The notes: generated from the letters alone by a model not told the origin. Shown: positions 5,807 through 15,263, counted from the first letter of the stretch. The stretch is 20,378 bases of DNA from JADJNW01 sp046314415 (GCA_046314415.1 JBKBWT010000062.1:1-20378), one strand, 5' to 3'. Translations and numbers: made by a program.

Positions 5807-7165
5807 CTAGTAACCTACATTTTGGGTAATGACACCACCACTGACTTGCAACTCGCGTTCGGGGATGGGCCAGAGCGCGCGGAAGGGTTGGGTAATACCG
5901 ATGGCACTCACCCGATTGAGTCGGCGCAGGTCATACCAATAGAGTCCTTCGTGGGCAAATTCAATGCGGCGTTCCTTCAAGATGGCATCAATTAACTCCT
6001 CGGTGGACTGAGCTGTGGCGTCAGCCAGTCCGGCACGCTTGCGTACGATATTGAGATCCGCTCGGGCGGCGTCGCCTTTGTTGAGTTGAGCAGCGGCTTC
6101 GGCGCGAATCAGGTACATTTCCGCCAGGCGGATTACCGTGAAGTTGTCTTCACCCGATACCCGCGTATATTTCTGCGTTCGAGCCGCAGGCGTAGTCGTG
6201 TAGTTTACCGCTCTGCGAATGTCGTTGGCTTCGTGGGCATCGCGTAAACCTGCGGAGGCATTGACCTCATTGCGACCACCCAGACTGGTTGGGTAATAAA
6301 AGAAAGCGTTGGAGCCGGAAGTCACCGCATCAAACTGGTATTCCCAGATGGATTCGCTGGTGTTTTCCTTCAGCCAGATGTCGGCATAGCTTGCCGTCGG
6401 TACCAGGCTGTAGCCTCCCTTGGTGATCACTTCGTTGGCTTCGGCTTCGGCTTCCGCCCATTCGTTGCGGTAGAGATGAACGCGGGCTTTGAGCGCACGG
6501 GCAACCCGTTTATTGACGCGCCCGATACCGTTGTTGTCATTCATGTTTTGAATGCCAAAATTCAAATCTTCCAGAATCAGCGCCCACACTTCTGCTTCCG
6601 AACTACGCGCTTTAGGGGCAGCCTCTTCGGCAGTGAGGGTCGGTGTGGTGAAAATGGGTACGCCGTTGCCGTTGCCTTTGTTGAAACCTTCATTAGAACC
6701 ACCAAATAACAGCAGCAAATTCAGGTAATTATAGGCTCGTAAAAAACGCGCTTCGCCAATGGCATTGTTGGCATTAAAGCTGGGATCGCTTATGCCGGGC
6801 GCTGCCGCAATAACGGTGTTAGCGCGGTTGATGCCTACATACATTTGTGCCCACATGGCGCGCAGGTCGGTATTGTCCTGTAAAATATTGCGATTGGCAA
6901 TCTGTGCGAAACTCGGGAAGGTCCCCGTATGGGAAAGCGTGCCCGCATACAAATCTGCCGTAATCGGTAAGCGTGCTGCGAAAATGTTAGCACTGGAGAG
7001 TGCACTATAAACCCCATTTAAGGCGCCTTCCAGGTCTTGTTTGGTTTTTAATCCACTGGATCCATCCAGAACCGAACCCGGCGTCACTTCCAGATTCTCT
7101 TCGCAGGCACTGAATGCGCCCATTATAAAAACCAGGATGATAATTTTATACCATTTATTATTCAT
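5807..7165 (-). CDS. SusD/RagB-family nutrient-binding outer membrane lipoprotein (pair 1)
   Basis: 452 residues. The signal peptide ends in AFSAC with the lipidated Cys at 21, followed by acidic residues (EEN) as usual for surface-exposed Bacteroidota lipoproteins. The N-terminal SusD-like region includes KTKQDLEGALNGVYSAL, then a TPR-like helical core (WAQMYVGINRANTVIAAAPG; EARFLRAYNYLNLLLLFGG). The C-terminal SusD/RagB signature is intact: LAEMYLIRAEAAAQLNKGDA and then ILKERRIEFAHEGLYWYDLR. Its role is to form the hinged lid of the SusC transporter and bind the substrate at the cell surface. It lies 30 bp downstream of its SusC partner and is followed by a strong terminator. Its close paralog is the SusD of pair 2, with which it shares long blocks such as TGTFPS and DNNGIGR. 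Substrate unknown. Confidence 0.95.
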   Translation of the reverse strand: MNNKWYKIIILVFIMGAFSACEENLEVTPGSVLDGSSGLKTKQDLEGALNGVYSALSSANIFAARLPITADLYAGTLSHTGTFPSFAQIANRNILQDNTDLRAMWAQMYVGINRANTVIAAAPGISDPSFNANNAIGEARFLRAYNYLNLLLLFGGSNEGFNKGNGNGVPIFTTPTLTAEEAAPKARSSEAEVWALILEDLNFGIQNMNDNNGIGRVNKRVARALKARVHLYRNEWAEAEAEANEVITKGGYSLVPTASYADIWLKENTSESIWEYQFDAVTSGSNAFFYYPTSLGGRNEVNASAGLRDAHEANDIRRAVNYTTTPAARTQKYTRVSGEDNFTVIRLAEMYLIRAEAAAQLNKGDAARADLNIVRKRAGLADATAQSTEELIDAILKERRIEFAHEGLYWYDLRRLNRVSAIGITQPFRALWPIPERELQVSGGVITQNVGY

Positions 7166-7195
7166 AAGTTGAATGCTTTTGATGAATGAGAAAAT

Positions 7196-10100
7196 TTAGA
7201 AACCGACATTCAGACCAAAAATGATCACGCGTGCCAATGGGAACGTGAGGAAGTCTGTGCCCGGTGCCGTGTTAGCCGCCTGACCTACCCCTTCGGCAAA
7301 GGTGCTGACCTCTGGATCGAAGCCAGAATAATCGGTGAAAGTCAACAGGTTTTGACCGGTTGCGTACACGCGCAAGTTGGAAATCCGCAGTTTCTTGGAA
7401 ATGCTGCTAGGCAAAGTATAACCCAGCGTGACATTTTTCAGGCGCAGGTAAGAACCATCTTCCAAATAGCGATCGGACGTACGGCGGTTGTTATTCGGGT
7501 CGCCCCACACTGCCCGCGGATAGCGGGTATCTTCAGTAGGGTTACTTGGCGTCCAGCGATTGCGTACGCTTGCCAACTGTCCAAATACCCCATTCATCCC
7601 TTCGGCGAATAAGCGCGTGTGATTCCATACTTCATTGCCGTAGGAGAATTGCAGAAATACCGATAAGTCGAAGCCAAAGCCGCGCAGGGTATTGGTCATA
7701 CCTCCGAAGAAAGTAGGATTGGCATCACCAATGATTTTTTGATCGGCACCCGTCACAGTTCCGTCGCCATTCAGGTCGTTGAACATCAAGTCACCCGGAC
7801 GAGTCAGTGTAGATTGGTACACGGCGGCTGGGTTGCCTGTCATTTCTTTTGCCTTGGCATTCAATGCATTGATTTCATCCTGGGTTTGGAAGACTTTTGC
7901 TACTTCGTAACCCCGGAATGCGCCGATGGGGTAACCTTCTTCTACCCAACTGGCAAAACCCGATGCAAAAGGCGCGCCAGCAAGCTTTAGTACTTCATTT
8001 TCAAAGAAAGAAATGTTGAAATTGGTGGACCAACTGAATTTATCCGATTCGATATTATAAGTGGTCAAGCCAATATCAATACCCCGATTGCGGATAGAGC
8101 CGATGTTTTGATTGATACCGGTGTAACCACTGGCTTCACTCAGCGGGCGATTTAACAATAATTCGTTGGTCGTACCCTGGTAGGCTTCTACGGTCAGGTT
8201 AATCCGGTCGTTGAATAAACCTAATTCCAACCCTAAATCAATATCTTCTCGTTCTTCCCAGGTCAAGCTCGGATTGCCCAATTGCGTAGGTGCTAGACCA
8301 GCAGATTGGTTATAATTGAAGCCCGGTTGAATGATGGACAATGCTTGGAAATTCGCACCATTGATGCCAACCGGTAGGGCAGGGTTAGGAAAGTCCTGAT
8401 TGCCGCGCAAGCCCCAACTGGCTTTAATTTTCAATTCAGAAATTAAGGAATTATCTTTCAAAAAGCCTTCTTCGGAGATGCGCCAGGCGACAGAAGCCGC
8501 AGGGAATAAACCCCAACGATTGTCAGCCCCAAAGCGGGAAGAGCCATCCGCCCGAGCACTGGCAGAGAGGAAGTACTTTTGATTGTAACTCAAATTTACC
8601 CGGGAGAAATAGCTGTTTAATCCCCAGCCAGTGCCGGTAGAGGAAATGTTTCGATAAACCGAAGATGCATTCAGGGTACGAATTGAATTGCCTGGGAAGT
8701 TATCACCCTGCGCAGTAAAACTGCGGATATCCGTATTTTGGAACGAGGCTCCCAATAAAGCATCCAGATTAAGATTATTAAATGCTTTGCGGAACGTGAA
8801 ATAATTTTCGGTGATCCAACTTACATTTTGTGATAAAGCCTCTGTTCCTGATCCTTTAGTACCTGCCCCGGTATTGGTCGTAGTAGGGCTGAATCGGAAT
8901 TCCCGGAAGTTGATATAATCAAGGCTCCAGGAAGAACGGAAAGATAGTGCCGGAAAAATCTCGTATTCACCGAATATATTGGTCAGAATACGGTCATTGA
9001 TATTGTCATTGGTTGGTTCCCTTGCTGCCGCAATGGGGTTTTCGGTCGAAGAATTCGGGTCTTTGGCATAGGTGCCGTCTGCATTATATGCTGGAATATG
9101 TGAACCGAGCAACACCGCTGTACTTAGTACCCCATTAATATTATTATCATTAATAATGCGATTACTTTTGGAACGCGATAGCGAAGTGCTGGTACCAATT
9201 TTAAATTTATCGGAAATCAAGTTATCCAAATTGATACGGGCACTATACCGGTCAAAATTTGAACCAAGAATGGTACCTTGCTGGGTGAAGTAGGAAGTAC
9301 CTACAAAGAATTTGGTTCGTTCATTTCCTCCAGAAAATGAGAGATCGGTGTTGGAAATGGGCGCGTTACGAAATATTTCATCCTGCCAATTCGTGTTTGG
9401 GTAAGACTGTGGGTCGCGATTAAGAATACCTAGGGTTGTTTTTAGATTTCGGTTTGAAGTTGTATCCGTCGGAAAGCGATTATTCACCATTTCATTCAGA
9501 AGCGAAACATACTCTGGTCCGGGGAGCGGCTCCAGATTTTTCCAGGCTTCCTGCGTGCCATAATAGGTGTTAACATTGATAGAAGTTTTCTGTTGTTTGC
9601 CGCGTTTAGTGGTAATAATTACCACGCCATTGCTGGCACGAGAACCATAGATGGCTGCCGCAGCGGCATCTTTCAGTACTTCGATGGACTCGATGTCGCT
9701 TGGGTTGATGTTTGCCAGCGGGTTGTCTTGTTGGTTACCAAAATTGAGTTGCGACAAAGAAACGTTGTTGAGTGGAATTCCATCCACTACGTACAAAGGC
9801 TGGTTGCCGGCAGTAATAGAAGACGCTCCGCGAACCCGTACCGATACTGCACCACCCGGCGTACCTGAATTTTGTGTAACCTGAATCCCCGGCGCTTGTC
9901 CTTGTAAAGCCTGATCAACACCGGTGATCGGTAATTTAGAAATGGTTTCTCCCGATACTTTGACCACTGAGCCGGTGAGCTCGCGGCGGGAAGCTGTACC
10001 ATAACCAATCACCACGACATCTGTTAAGGCGATGACCGAAGTTTCCAGCGTCACATCAAGCGTGTTCGAGTTTCCAATATTCACTTCTTTAGGTTGATAA

Positions 10101-10324
10101 CCAGTGTAGCTAAATAGCAGGATCGTCACGTCATTGGGAATACTTAATTCGTAGGCTCCGTTTTCGTCGGTAGTTGTACCCGTGCTGGTACCTTTGGCTA
10201 ATACAGTGGCGCCGATGAGCGGCTCGCCGTTGGTGTCACTAACAGTTCCGGTGATGGTTCGTTGCGCTAGAAGCACACAAACCCCACCCATCACTAGTGC
10301 TACCACTAGTGAGAGCTTTTTCAT
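7196..10324 (-). CDS. SusC/RagA-family TonB-dependent outer membrane transporter (pair 1)
   Basis: 1042 residues from the ATG at 10324; another in-frame ATG lies at 10330 (MFMKK). I prefer MKKLSL because both SusC paralogs begin with MKK. Order of parts (numbered from 10330): signal peptide 1-23 ending LLAQ; carboxypeptidase-D-like barrel-extension domain 25-97 (TITGTVSDTNGEPLIGATVL); Ton box DVVVIGYG (104-111) that contacts TonB; plug domain to about 245, with QALQGQAPGIQV, LYVVDGIPLNN and the hallmark SIEVLKDAAAAAIYGSRASN; then the 22-strand beta barrel, ending in the terminal Phe of FGLNVGF. A Ca-binding-like loop, DLNGDGTVTGADQ, is present. It imports a SusD-captured ligand using TonB energy. 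Highly similar in order and sequence to the SusC of pair 2. Substrate not readable. Confidence 0.96.
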   Translation of the reverse strand: MKKLSLVVALVMGGVCVLLAQRTITGTVSDTNGEPLIGATVLAKGTSTGTTTDENGAYELSIPNDVTILLFSYTGYQPKEVNIGNSNTLDVTLETSVIALTDVVVIGYGTASRRELTGSVVKVSGETISKLPITGVDQALQGQAPGIQVTQNSGTPGGAVSVRVRGASSITAGNQPLYVVDGIPLNNVSLSQLNFGNQQDNPLANINPSDIESIEVLKDAAAAAIYGSRASNGVVIITTKRGKQQKTSINVNTYYGTQEAWKNLEPLPGPEYVSLLNEMVNNRFPTDTTSNRNLKTTLGILNRDPQSYPNTNWQDEIFRNAPISNTDLSFSGGNERTKFFVGTSYFTQQGTILGSNFDRYSARINLDNLISDKFKIGTSTSLSRSKSNRIINDNNINGVLSTAVLLGSHIPAYNADGTYAKDPNSSTENPIAAAREPTNDNINDRILTNIFGEYEIFPALSFRSSWSLDYINFREFRFSPTTTNTGAGTKGSGTEALSQNVSWITENYFTFRKAFNNLNLDALLGASFQNTDIRSFTAQGDNFPGNSIRTLNASSVYRNISSTGTGWGLNSYFSRVNLSYNQKYFLSASARADGSSRFGADNRWGLFPAASVAWRISEEGFLKDNSLISELKIKASWGLRGNQDFPNPALPVGINGANFQALSIIQPGFNYNQSAGLAPTQLGNPSLTWEEREDIDLGLELGLFNDRINLTVEAYQGTTNELLLNRPLSEASGYTGINQNIGSIRNRGIDIGLTTYNIESDKFSWSTNFNISFFENEVLKLAGAPFASGFASWVEEGYPIGAFRGYEVAKVFQTQDEINALNAKAKEMTGNPAAVYQSTLTRPGDLMFNDLNGDGTVTGADQKIIGDANPTFFGGMTNTLRGFGFDLSVFLQFSYGNEVWNHTRLFAEGMNGVFGQLASVRNRWTPSNPTEDTRYPRAVWGDPNNNRRTSDRYLEDGSYLRLKNVTLGYTLPSSISKKLRISNLRVYATGQNLLTFTDYSGFDPEVSTFAEGVGQAANTAPGTDFLTFPLARVIIFGLNVGF

Positions 10325-10603
10325 AAACATAGGTGAGTCTTTTTAGTTATACAATAGCTTTATGCAAAAGTCCTTAACAAAACGTTAAAGGTTGCAGCAT
10401 CGCCGTCTGGGCTAAGATATTAAAGTCTTGTAAATGTATTGTTAAATTGTCGGCTGGATAGCAAATTCCTGTCTTAGTGATTAAAAAGCATTTTTCGTAA
10501 GAAAAAACTTATGCCAGGTTTGAAATGAGCAGGCGTAAATATGAAAATATCAAGCACTTGAGAATGAGGTTATTCGGCAATAATCAATACACCATTATCA
10601 ATT

Positions 10604-10655
10604 ATACCAAGGGCATCCTCCAAAGGAGTCCTTTGGACATTCGAGAAAATGGTAT
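10604..10655. repeat. nested intergenic palindrome
   Basis: The core TCCAAAGGA (10619-10627), G, TCCTTTGGA (10629-10637) is a perfect 9-bp inverted repeat around one base. It is flanked nearly symmetrically by ATACCA (10604-10609) and TGGTAT (10650-10655). It could be a regulator site in the SusC promoter region, a REP-like interspersed element, or the end of a decayed mobile element. Nothing in the window distinguishes these. Confidence 0.55.
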
Positions 10656-10719
10656 GAAATGTAAAAACCCAGTCATTATTAGTTTTGAGATCAAATGATC
10701 TTTGTAAACATGTTCATAC

Positions 10720-10752
10720 AAAAAAAGCTCTTTGGTGATTTCACCAAAGAGC
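10720..10752 (-). terminator. Rho-independent terminator of SusCD operon 2
   Basis: On the minus strand GCTCTTTGGTGA pairs perfectly with TCACCAAAGAGC (12 bp, 2-nt centre AA) and is followed by seven T residues (10726-10720). It begins 36 bp after the SusD stop. Confidence 0.95.
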
Positions 10753-10787
10753 CACGATAATTTAAAGTATTCTTTTATTAAACTTGG

Positions 10788-12161
10788 TTAGTAGCCAGTG
10801 TTTTGTGCTACTACACCAGCAGCAGTATCGATTTCACGTTGCGGCAGTGGCATTAATGCACGGAATTCCTGGGTAATACCGATTGAAGCGAGCATACCGG
10901 TACGGCGAATGTCGAACCAGCGCAAGCCTTCGTGTGCAAACTCAATGGTACGCTCTTTCAGAATGGCGGTAATGAGTTCGTTGGAATCGGTAGAAGTAAT
11001 TTCCGGCAAACCGGCACGCTTGCGAATGACATTCAGATCGGCACGGGCAGCTTCACCTTTGTTCAGGCGCGCAGCAGCTTCTGCACGGATAAGGTACATT
11101 TCGGCTAAACGGAAAATTTGAACGTTGTCTTCACCAGCAACACGGGTATATTTCAGTGTTTTATTAGCTGGTGTACCCGTTGTTACATTGACTGGAAGAC
11201 GCAAGTCGCCCATTTCATGCAGGTTTCTTAAAGCGGTAGCAGAAGTAATTTCGTTACGTCCACCCTGGGCAACCGGGTAGTAGAAAAAGGCAATAGAGTT
11301 GACGTTATTCGCATCAAATTGCAATTCCCAGATGGTTTCGGTTGAATTCTTCGACAAGAAAATGTTGGCATAATTTGCACCTGACAACAGGGTATAGCGG
11401 TTGGTAGCAATCACTTCATTCGCTGCCGCTTCGGCTTCCGCCCATTCCCCACGAGCCTGGTGGATGCGAGCTTTCAGAGCGCGGGCAACATTTTTGTTGA
11501 TACGACCAATGCCGTTGTTGTCATTGAGATTCGTCAGTGCAAAATTCAGGTCATCAAAGATGAACGTCCATACTTGTGCTTCGGTGTTGCGTGTTTTGGG
11601 AGTAGCATCGGCAGCTGACAGCGTTGGCTTGTCGAAAATAGGTACACCTACGCCATTGGGTTTGTTAAAACCTGCCGGTGAGCCGCCAAACAAGTACAAG
11701 AGGTTGAAGTAGTGGAATGCCCGCAGTAAGCGTGCTTCGCCCAGCGCATTGTTTACATTGAAACTTGGATCATTGACGCCCGGTGCAGAAGCAATTACAT
11801 TGTTGGCGCGGTTGATGCCAACATAAATCGTATTCCACATACCTCCGATTTCTGCATTATCCGGCAGAATGCTACGGTTAGCAAATTGCGCCCAGCTGGG
11901 GAAAGTACCCGTATGTGTCAATGTACCCGTATAGACATCGGGCAATGCCCAGATGCGCAAACCATAATAATTGCCGCTTTGCAGGGAGTTGTAACAGCCC
12001 AGTAGCGCTGCATCTACGTCTTGCTTGGTTTTAAAACCCGTGGAAGCATNNNNNNNNNNATCCAGTGCCGTTTCCAAATCAGCCTGTAGGTTATCTTCGC
12101 AGGCTGGGAAGAAATTGATGATGGCAATCAGTGCTAATATTTTAAGCAAATTATTTTTCAT
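10788..12161 (-). CDS. SusD/RagB-family nutrient-binding outer membrane lipoprotein (pair 2)
   Basis: The N-terminal signal ends FFPAC with the lipid-attachment Cys at 21, then EDN. The core carries TGTFPSWAQFANRSILPDN, IYVGINRANNVIASAPG and LRAFHYFNLLYLFGGSP, all clearly homologous to the SusD of pair 1. The C-terminal signature is LAEMYLIRAEAAARLNKGEA and then AILKERTIEFAHEGLRWFDI. Ten N (12050-12059) interrupt codons 35-38, so the nominal length of 457 is uncertain. Removing the N together with a duplicated AT keeps the frame and gives LDASTGFKTKQ, which aligns without a gap to LDGSSGLKTKQ of the paralog; the true length is then probably 453. It acts as the surface lid and ligand binder for the SusC encoded 30 bp upstream, and ends 36 bp before its terminator. 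Confidence 0.95.
   Translation of the reverse strand: MKNNLLKILALIAIINFFPACEDNLQADLETALDXXXXASTGFKTKQDVDAALLGCYNSLQSGNYYGLRIWALPDVYTGTLTHTGTFPSWAQFANRSILPDNAEIGGMWNTIYVGINRANNVIASAPGVNDPSFNVNNALGEARLLRAFHYFNLLYLFGGSPAGFNKPNGVGVPIFDKPTLSAADATPKTRNTEAQVWTFIFDDLNFALTNLNDNNGIGRINKNVARALKARIHQARGEWAEAEAAANEVIATNRYTLLSGANYANIFLSKNSTETIWELQFDANNVNSIAFFYYPVAQGGRNEITSATALRNLHEMGDLRLPVNVTTGTPANKTLKYTRVAGEDNVQIFRLAEMYLIRAEAAARLNKGEAARADLNVIRKRAGLPEITSTDSNELITAILKERTIEFAHEGLRWFDIRRTGMLASIGITQEFRALMPLPQREIDTAAGVVAQNTGY
12050..12059. other. scaffold gap (10 N) within the SusD gene of pair 2
   Basis: Ten N with 'cat' before and 'atc' after on the plus strand. A 2-base AT is shared by both flanks. Deleting the N plus one AT (12 bp) preserves the reading frame and restores the length seen in the paralog, suggesting that the contigs abut or overlap. 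Confidence 0.9.
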
Positions 12162-12191
12162 AATGATTCTGCATTAAGTTTTGATAAAAAT

Positions 12192-15100
12192 TTAGAAACC
12201 CAGATTCAATCCAACAATCATCGTACGTGCCTGTGGGAAAGTCAGGAAGTCTGTACCTGGTGCTGTATTGGTATTGGCAAAGGTACTTACTTCAGGGTCA
12301 AAGCCAGAGTAGTCCGTGAATGTCAGCAGGTTTTGACCACTTACATAAATGCGGGCTTTCGACATATTTAATTTCTTCAGCAGGCTATTCGGCAAGTTGT
12401 ATCCCAGACTGATGTTTTTCAGACGCACATACGAACCATCTTCGATGAAACGGTCAGAAACGCGGCGGTTGTTGTTCGGGTCACCAAATACTGCACGCGG
12501 GAAACGGATGTTTTCTTGCGGATTATTCGGCGTCCAGCGATTGCTTACGGAAGCAAACTGACCAAATACACCGTTCATACCTTCAGCGAAGGAATTGGTG
12601 TTGTTGTAAATTTCATTGCCAATGCTGAACTGGAAGAAGAAAGATAGATCAAAACCAAATGCGGAAATATTATTTGTGATACCACCATAGAAATCAGGAT
12701 TAGCATCGCCCAGAATTTTCTGGTCAGCACCAGTGATCACACCGTCATTGTTAATGTCTTCGAACATCAAATCGCCAGGACGGGTCAACGTGGACTGATA
12801 AACTGCGTTCGCGTTACCCGTGCGTTCTTTTGCCGTTGCATTCAAGGCATCAATTTCGGCTTGAGTCTGGAATACTTTCACCACTTTAGCACCCCGGAAA
12901 GCACCTAAAGGCTGACCTTCTTCTACCCAGCTGGCAAAACCAGCCGCAAAAGGTGTACCTGCCAGTTTCAAAATCTCATTTTCAAAGACCGATACGTTCA
13001 GGGTAGTGGACCAGGTGAATTTTTCTGCGTTGATATTCAGGGTATTCAAAGTGACATCTATGCCTCGGTTGCGGATAGAACCGATGTTTTCAGTGATACC
13101 GGTAAAACCAGATGCCCCTACCAGCGGACGGTTGAGCAACAATTCATTTGTGGTACCCTGGAAGGCTTCTACGGTAAGTGACAAGCGGTCGTCAAACAAA
13201 CCTAATTCTAACCCAAGGTCAATATCTTCCCGTTCTTCCCAGGTCAGTGCCGGGTTACCTAATTGCGTTGGTGCCAAACCTGCACGCTGTAAGTAGTTGG
13301 TACCCGGGCTGATGAGTGCGCGAGAAGCGAAGTTACCGATTTCCTGGTTACCGCGGATACCCCAGCTGGCTTTCAATTTCAAGTTAGAGATCAAACGGCT
13401 GTCTTGCAGAAAACCTTCTTCAGAAATGTTCCAAGCTACGGAAGCTGCCGGAAATACGCCCCAACGATTGTCAGCACCAAAACGCGAAGAACCGTCAGCA
13501 CGCACACTGGCAGAAATGATATATTTCTCATCCCAGCTAAAGTTGAAACGCGAGAAATAACTGTTCAATCCCCATTCGCTACGTCCGGAAGTCACATCGC
13601 GCTTGATTGAAGCGGCGTTAAGGGTCTTAATGGTATTACCCGGGAAGTTTTCACCTTGACCGAAGAAGAATTCCTGGCTACTGTTTTGGAAAGAAGCACC
13701 TAACAAACCATCAAAATTCAGTTTGCCAAGGCTAGTGCGATATGTAAAGTAGTTTTCATTGACCAGGTTCAATTCAGCGTTGAGGGCTTCAATACCGGTA
13801 CCACCGGTACCTGCACCGGCGTTGGTAGTCGTAGGGTTGAAACGGAATTCACGGAAGTTGATGTAGTCTGCGCTTACCGAGGTACGGAAATTCAGCCCCT
13901 TCAAAATGGTGTATTCCCCATAAACACTTGCCAGTAAACGATTGCTGAATACATCATTCGTAGGTTCCCGATAGGCAGCAATCGGGTTTTCGATGGAAGC
14001 GTTGCGGTCGCGTCCGTAGGTGCCGTCGGCATTGAAAGTCGGAATATGCGAACCCAATAAAACGGCGGTACTTAACACCCCGAAGATGTTATTGTCATTG
14101 TTAATACGAGTGCTGACTGAACGAGAGAATGAAGAAGTTAAGCCAACCTTGAATTTGTCTGTCACCAGGTTGTCCAGGTTGGTACGGAAGCTGTAGCGGT
14201 CAAAGTTAGAACCTTTAATCGTCCCATCTTGGGTAAAGTAAGAACCGGATACATAAAATTTAGTACGTTCATTACCACCACTGAAAGACAAGTCCGTTTG
14301 TGACATCGGTGCAGTCTGGAAAATCTCATCTTGCCAGTTGGTAGTTGGATACGTACTAGGATCAGCGTCCAAACCTTGTAAACCAGACTGGCTCGGCAGA
14401 CGACCTGCTCCGAAACGATTGACAATAGCTTCTTGTACGAGTGCCACATACTCCGGTCCGGTAGTCGTAGGAATCGTTTTCCAAACATCTTGTACCCCGT
14501 AGTAAGAATTCAATGAAACCTGGGTTTTTTGTTGACGACCTCGCTTAGTTGTGATCAAGACTACCCCATTGCTGGCGCGCGAACCATAGATGGCTGCTGC
14601 TGCTGCATCCTTTAGGATTTCCATTGATTCGATGTCCGCAGGGTTCAGGTCGGCTAGTGCGTTGGTGGTTTGACCACCGAAACCCAACTGAGAATAGCTG
14701 CCCGTGTTGATTGGAATACCATCAATCACATATAAAGGCTGGCTGCTGGCGTTGATCGAAGATGTACCGCGTACACGAATGGATACCGCCGAACCAGGCG
14801 TACCAGAAGTATTAGTAACCTGTACACCGGCTGCTTGCCCTTGTAGTGCCTGGTCTAAACCAGTAACCGGCAAACGAGAGATGGTCTCGCCGGAAACTTT
14901 AGACACAGAGCCGGTCAATTCCTTGCGCGTAGCAGTACCATAACCGACCACAACAATGTCCTGCAACACGGCTGCTTCTGTTTCCATGATGATGTTGTAC
15001 GTGCTTTCGCTGCCCAGTGCAACGGTTCTAGTGGTAAAACCGGTGTAGGAAATCACAAGCGTCGTACCGCCATCGGGAACATTCAAAGTAAATTCGCCAT

Positions 15101-15263
15101 TGACGTCGCTGGCAGTACCGGTACTCGTACCTTGTACCAGAACCGTAGCACCTACGAGTGGCTCATTGGTTGGATCGGTAATTTTACCGCTGATGGTGCG
15201 CTGAGCCAATAGTGTTACAACACTGAAGAGTATCAGCGTCAGAACTAGTGAGCGTTTTTTCAT
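12192..15263 (-). CDS. SusC/RagA-family TonB-dependent outer membrane transporter (pair 2)
   Basis: 1023 residues. Signal peptide 1-21 (MKKRSLVLTL then LLAQ); carboxypeptidase-D-like domain 23-94 (TISGKITDPTNEPLVGATVL); Ton box DIVVVGYG (102-109); plug with QALQGQAAGVQV, LYVIDGIPIN and SMEILKDAAAAAIYGSRASN; then the barrel, ending FGDPNNNRR, SGQNLLTFTDYSGFDPEVST and a terminal Phe in VGLNLGF. It has the Ca-binding-like loop DINNDGVITGADQ in the same place as its paralog. Sequence and domain order follow the SusC of pair 1 nearly throughout, with differences concentrated in barrel loops, where ligand specificity usually resides. It is the first gene of the operon, 30 bp before its SusD. The 254-bp upstream gap contains a good -7 box and the terminator of the preceding operon. 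Confidence 0.96.
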   Translation of the reverse strand: MKKRSLVLTLILFSVVTLLAQRTISGKITDPTNEPLVGATVLVQGTSTGTASDVNGEFTLNVPDGGTTLVISYTGFTTRTVALGSESTYNIIMETEAAVLQDIVVVGYGTATRKELTGSVSKVSGETISRLPVTGLDQALQGQAAGVQVTNTSGTPGSAVSIRVRGTSSINASSQPLYVIDGIPINTGSYSQLGFGGQTTNALADLNPADIESMEILKDAAAAAIYGSRASNGVVLITTKRGRQQKTQVSLNSYYGVQDVWKTIPTTTGPEYVALVQEAIVNRFGAGRLPSQSGLQGLDADPSTYPTTNWQDEIFQTAPMSQTDLSFSGGNERTKFYVSGSYFTQDGTIKGSNFDRYSFRTNLDNLVTDKFKVGLTSSFSRSVSTRINNDNNIFGVLSTAVLLGSHIPTFNADGTYGRDRNASIENPIAAYREPTNDVFSNRLLASVYGEYTILKGLNFRTSVSADYINFREFRFNPTTTNAGAGTGGTGIEALNAELNLVNENYFTYRTSLGKLNFDGLLGASFQNSSQEFFFGQGENFPGNTIKTLNAASIKRDVTSGRSEWGLNSYFSRFNFSWDEKYIISASVRADGSSRFGADNRWGVFPAASVAWNISEEGFLQDSRLISNLKLKASWGIRGNQEIGNFASRALISPGTNYLQRAGLAPTQLGNPALTWEEREDIDLGLELGLFDDRLSLTVEAFQGTTNELLLNRPLVGASGFTGITENIGSIRNRGIDVTLNTLNINAEKFTWSTTLNVSVFENEILKLAGTPFAAGFASWVEEGQPLGAFRGAKVVKVFQTQAEIDALNATAKERTGNANAVYQSTLTRPGDLMFEDINNDGVITGADQKILGDANPDFYGGITNNISAFGFDLSFFFQFSIGNEIYNNTNSFAEGMNGVFGQFASVSNRWTPNNPQENIRFPRAVFGDPNNNRRVSDRFIEDGSYVRLKNISLGYNLPNSLLKKLNMSKARIYVSGQNLLTFTDYSGFDPEVSTFANTNTAPGTDFLTFPQARTMIVGLNLGF

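Larger units (their letters stand above)
10331..10787. other. 457-bp intergenic region between SusCD operons 2 and 1
   Basis: It holds the terminator of operon 2 at its right end (10720-10752), a nested palindrome at 10604-10655, and presumably the promoter of SusC pair 1. No strict TAnnTTTG element for the minus strand was found. The nearest is GACTTTTG (10365-10372), one mismatch from the consensus, 41 bp before the ATG. No tRNA or credible gene is visible. Confidence 0.6.

Noticed and set aside
10325..10330. Upstream ATG (MFMKK) as start of the first SusC
   Set aside because: Possible, but the neighbouring SusCs begin directly with MKK. The two-residue difference cannot be settled from sequence alone, so the downstream ATG was chosen.
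10331..10787. tRNA or small RNA gene in the long intergenic region
   Set aside because: No cloverleaf or known RNA motif could be traced. The only strong structures are the operon terminator and one palindrome.
12050..12059. A real insertion of extra residues in the SusD of pair 2
   Set aside because: The paralog has no extra residues here and the ten N are a standard placeholder length, identical to the other gap.
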